Source: an uncultured Clostridia bacterium
Lineage (GTDB): Bacteria; Bacillota; Clostridia; Lachnospirales; Lachnospiraceae
Direction of reading: 5' to 3'
Length of the DNA: 6,313 nucleotides
Assembly: GCA_946186175.1 (NCBI GenBank)
Contig: CAMHMG010000179.1
Span: 1-6,313, forward strand
A program made the position numbers and the translations under genes. Positions 6,066 through 6,313 of the stretch are shown piece after piece. The first letter of the stretch is position 1; each line of letters starts with the position of its first letter. Below the pieces are notes generated by a model. It was given only the letters and a program-made list of their open reading frames with translations, ran no database searches and was not told where the DNA came from.

Positions 6066-6152
6066 GCGCTAATCTTAGATAAAAGCTTTGCTCATTATAG
6101 CATAAGCTTCGTAATTACACCATGCTTAGCGCAAAAGAACACTCGCTTATGC
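6066..6152. promoter_or_regulatory. Promoter of GGDEF unit with interlocked inverted repeats
   Basis: On the minus strand an extended -10, TG-C-TATAAT (6094-6102), gives a start near 6087; the -35 is weak (TGGTGT at 17 bases). Around it lie two interlocked inverted repeats: GCATAAGC/GCTTATGC (6145-6152 with 6100-6107, perfect 8 bp, one arm over the TG of the -10) and GCGCTAA/TTAGCGC (6126-6132 with 6066-6072, perfect 7 bp, flanking the promoter). AAGCTT also occurs twice (6083-6088, 6104-6109). These look like regulator sites, but no cognate protein is evident. Confidence 0.6.
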
Positions 6153-6176
6153 CATATATCCGTGTATAATATATCA

Positions 6177-6219
6177 CAAAAAGAAATAAGCTGCCACCGC
6201 ATTCAACGCGGTGACAGCC
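6177..6219 (-). terminator. Rho-independent terminator of the rpsR operon
   Basis: On the minus strand GCTGTCACCGC (6208-6218) pairs with GCGGTGGCAGC (6190-6200), 11 pairs with one U-G, around a 7-base loop. A T-rich tract (TTATTTCTTTTT) follows. It lies about 33 bases after the rpsR stop and insulates the GGDEF promoter from ribosomal-protein transcription. Confidence 0.92.
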
Positions 6220-6251
6220 ATTAATATCAAATAAATATATGCTAATAATAA

Positions 6252-6313
6252 TTAGTCAACTACATATGGAACTAATGCGATATGACGAGCTCTCTTGATT
6301 GCAACAGTTAAAG
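6252..6313 (-). CDS. rpsR: 30S ribosomal protein bS18, C-terminal end only
   Basis: The last 19 residues are visible, LTVAIKRARHIALVPYVVD then TAA, and the rest lies beyond the right edge. The A-I-K-R-A-R-x-I-A-L-x-P-Y sequence is the conserved C-terminus of bS18, which sits on the small-subunit platform and contacts bS6. In Firmicutes rpsR is usually the last gene of an rpsF-ssb-rpsR operon; the terminator directly downstream fits that. The V-V-D ending is ordinary variation. This is core genome and gives the direction of the neighbourhood. Confidence 0.93.
   Translation of the reverse strand, partial: LTVAIKRARHIALVPYVVD

Noticed and set aside
6165..6170. Plus-strand TATAAT pointing towards rpsR as an antisense promoter
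   Set aside because: No credible -35 at a suitable distance and no reading frame downstream; expected by chance in this AT-rich gap.

Overview
The window is AT-rich and every supported gene lies on the minus strand, so transcription runs from the high-coordinate end to the low-coordinate end. Protein families, strong GGAGG-type ribosome binding sites, sigma-A-like promoters and a tRNA without an encoded CCA point to a low-GC Firmicute, most likely a Lachnospiraceae relative (Butyrivibrio/Roseburia type). That placement is an inference from style and not from a database match.

Layout in transcription order. (1) The right edge holds the last 19 codons of ribosomal protein bS18 (rpsR), closed by a clear Rho-independent terminator. 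(2) An extended -10 promoter sits among nested inverted repeats. It precedes a two-gene unit: a soluble PAS-GGDEF-GAF-like protein (probable diguanylate cyclase) and a translationally coupled four-helix membrane protein of unknown function. (3) A 132-base gap holds a good promoter and a long dyad centred on CpG. It precedes a MATE efflux gene overlapping or abutting a LacI-family regulator, which looks like a self-regulated transporter-regulator unit. (4) A strong consensus promoter with a structured leader precedes tRNA-Thr(CGT). The tRNA is followed by a terminator hairpin and a perfect 16-bp AT-rich palindrome. (5) Next is a broken PAF-acetylhydrolase-like alpha/beta hydrolase gene. It keeps both ends but has lost the nucleophile region. 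(6) The left edge holds the start of an XRE/HipB-like DNA-binding protein. It is driven by a promoter covered by three copies of the same operator spaced exactly 39 bp apart, and it is probably the antitoxin or regulator of a unit that continues outside the window.

The right part (rpsR) is core genome. From the LacI/tRNA boundary to the left edge the window looks more accessory: a tRNA, an unusual palindrome, a decayed gene and a toxin-antitoxin-like regulator. The most interesting signals are regulatory: the 39-bp operator array, the CpG-centred dyad before MATE-lacI, and the interlocked dyads over the GGDEF promoter.
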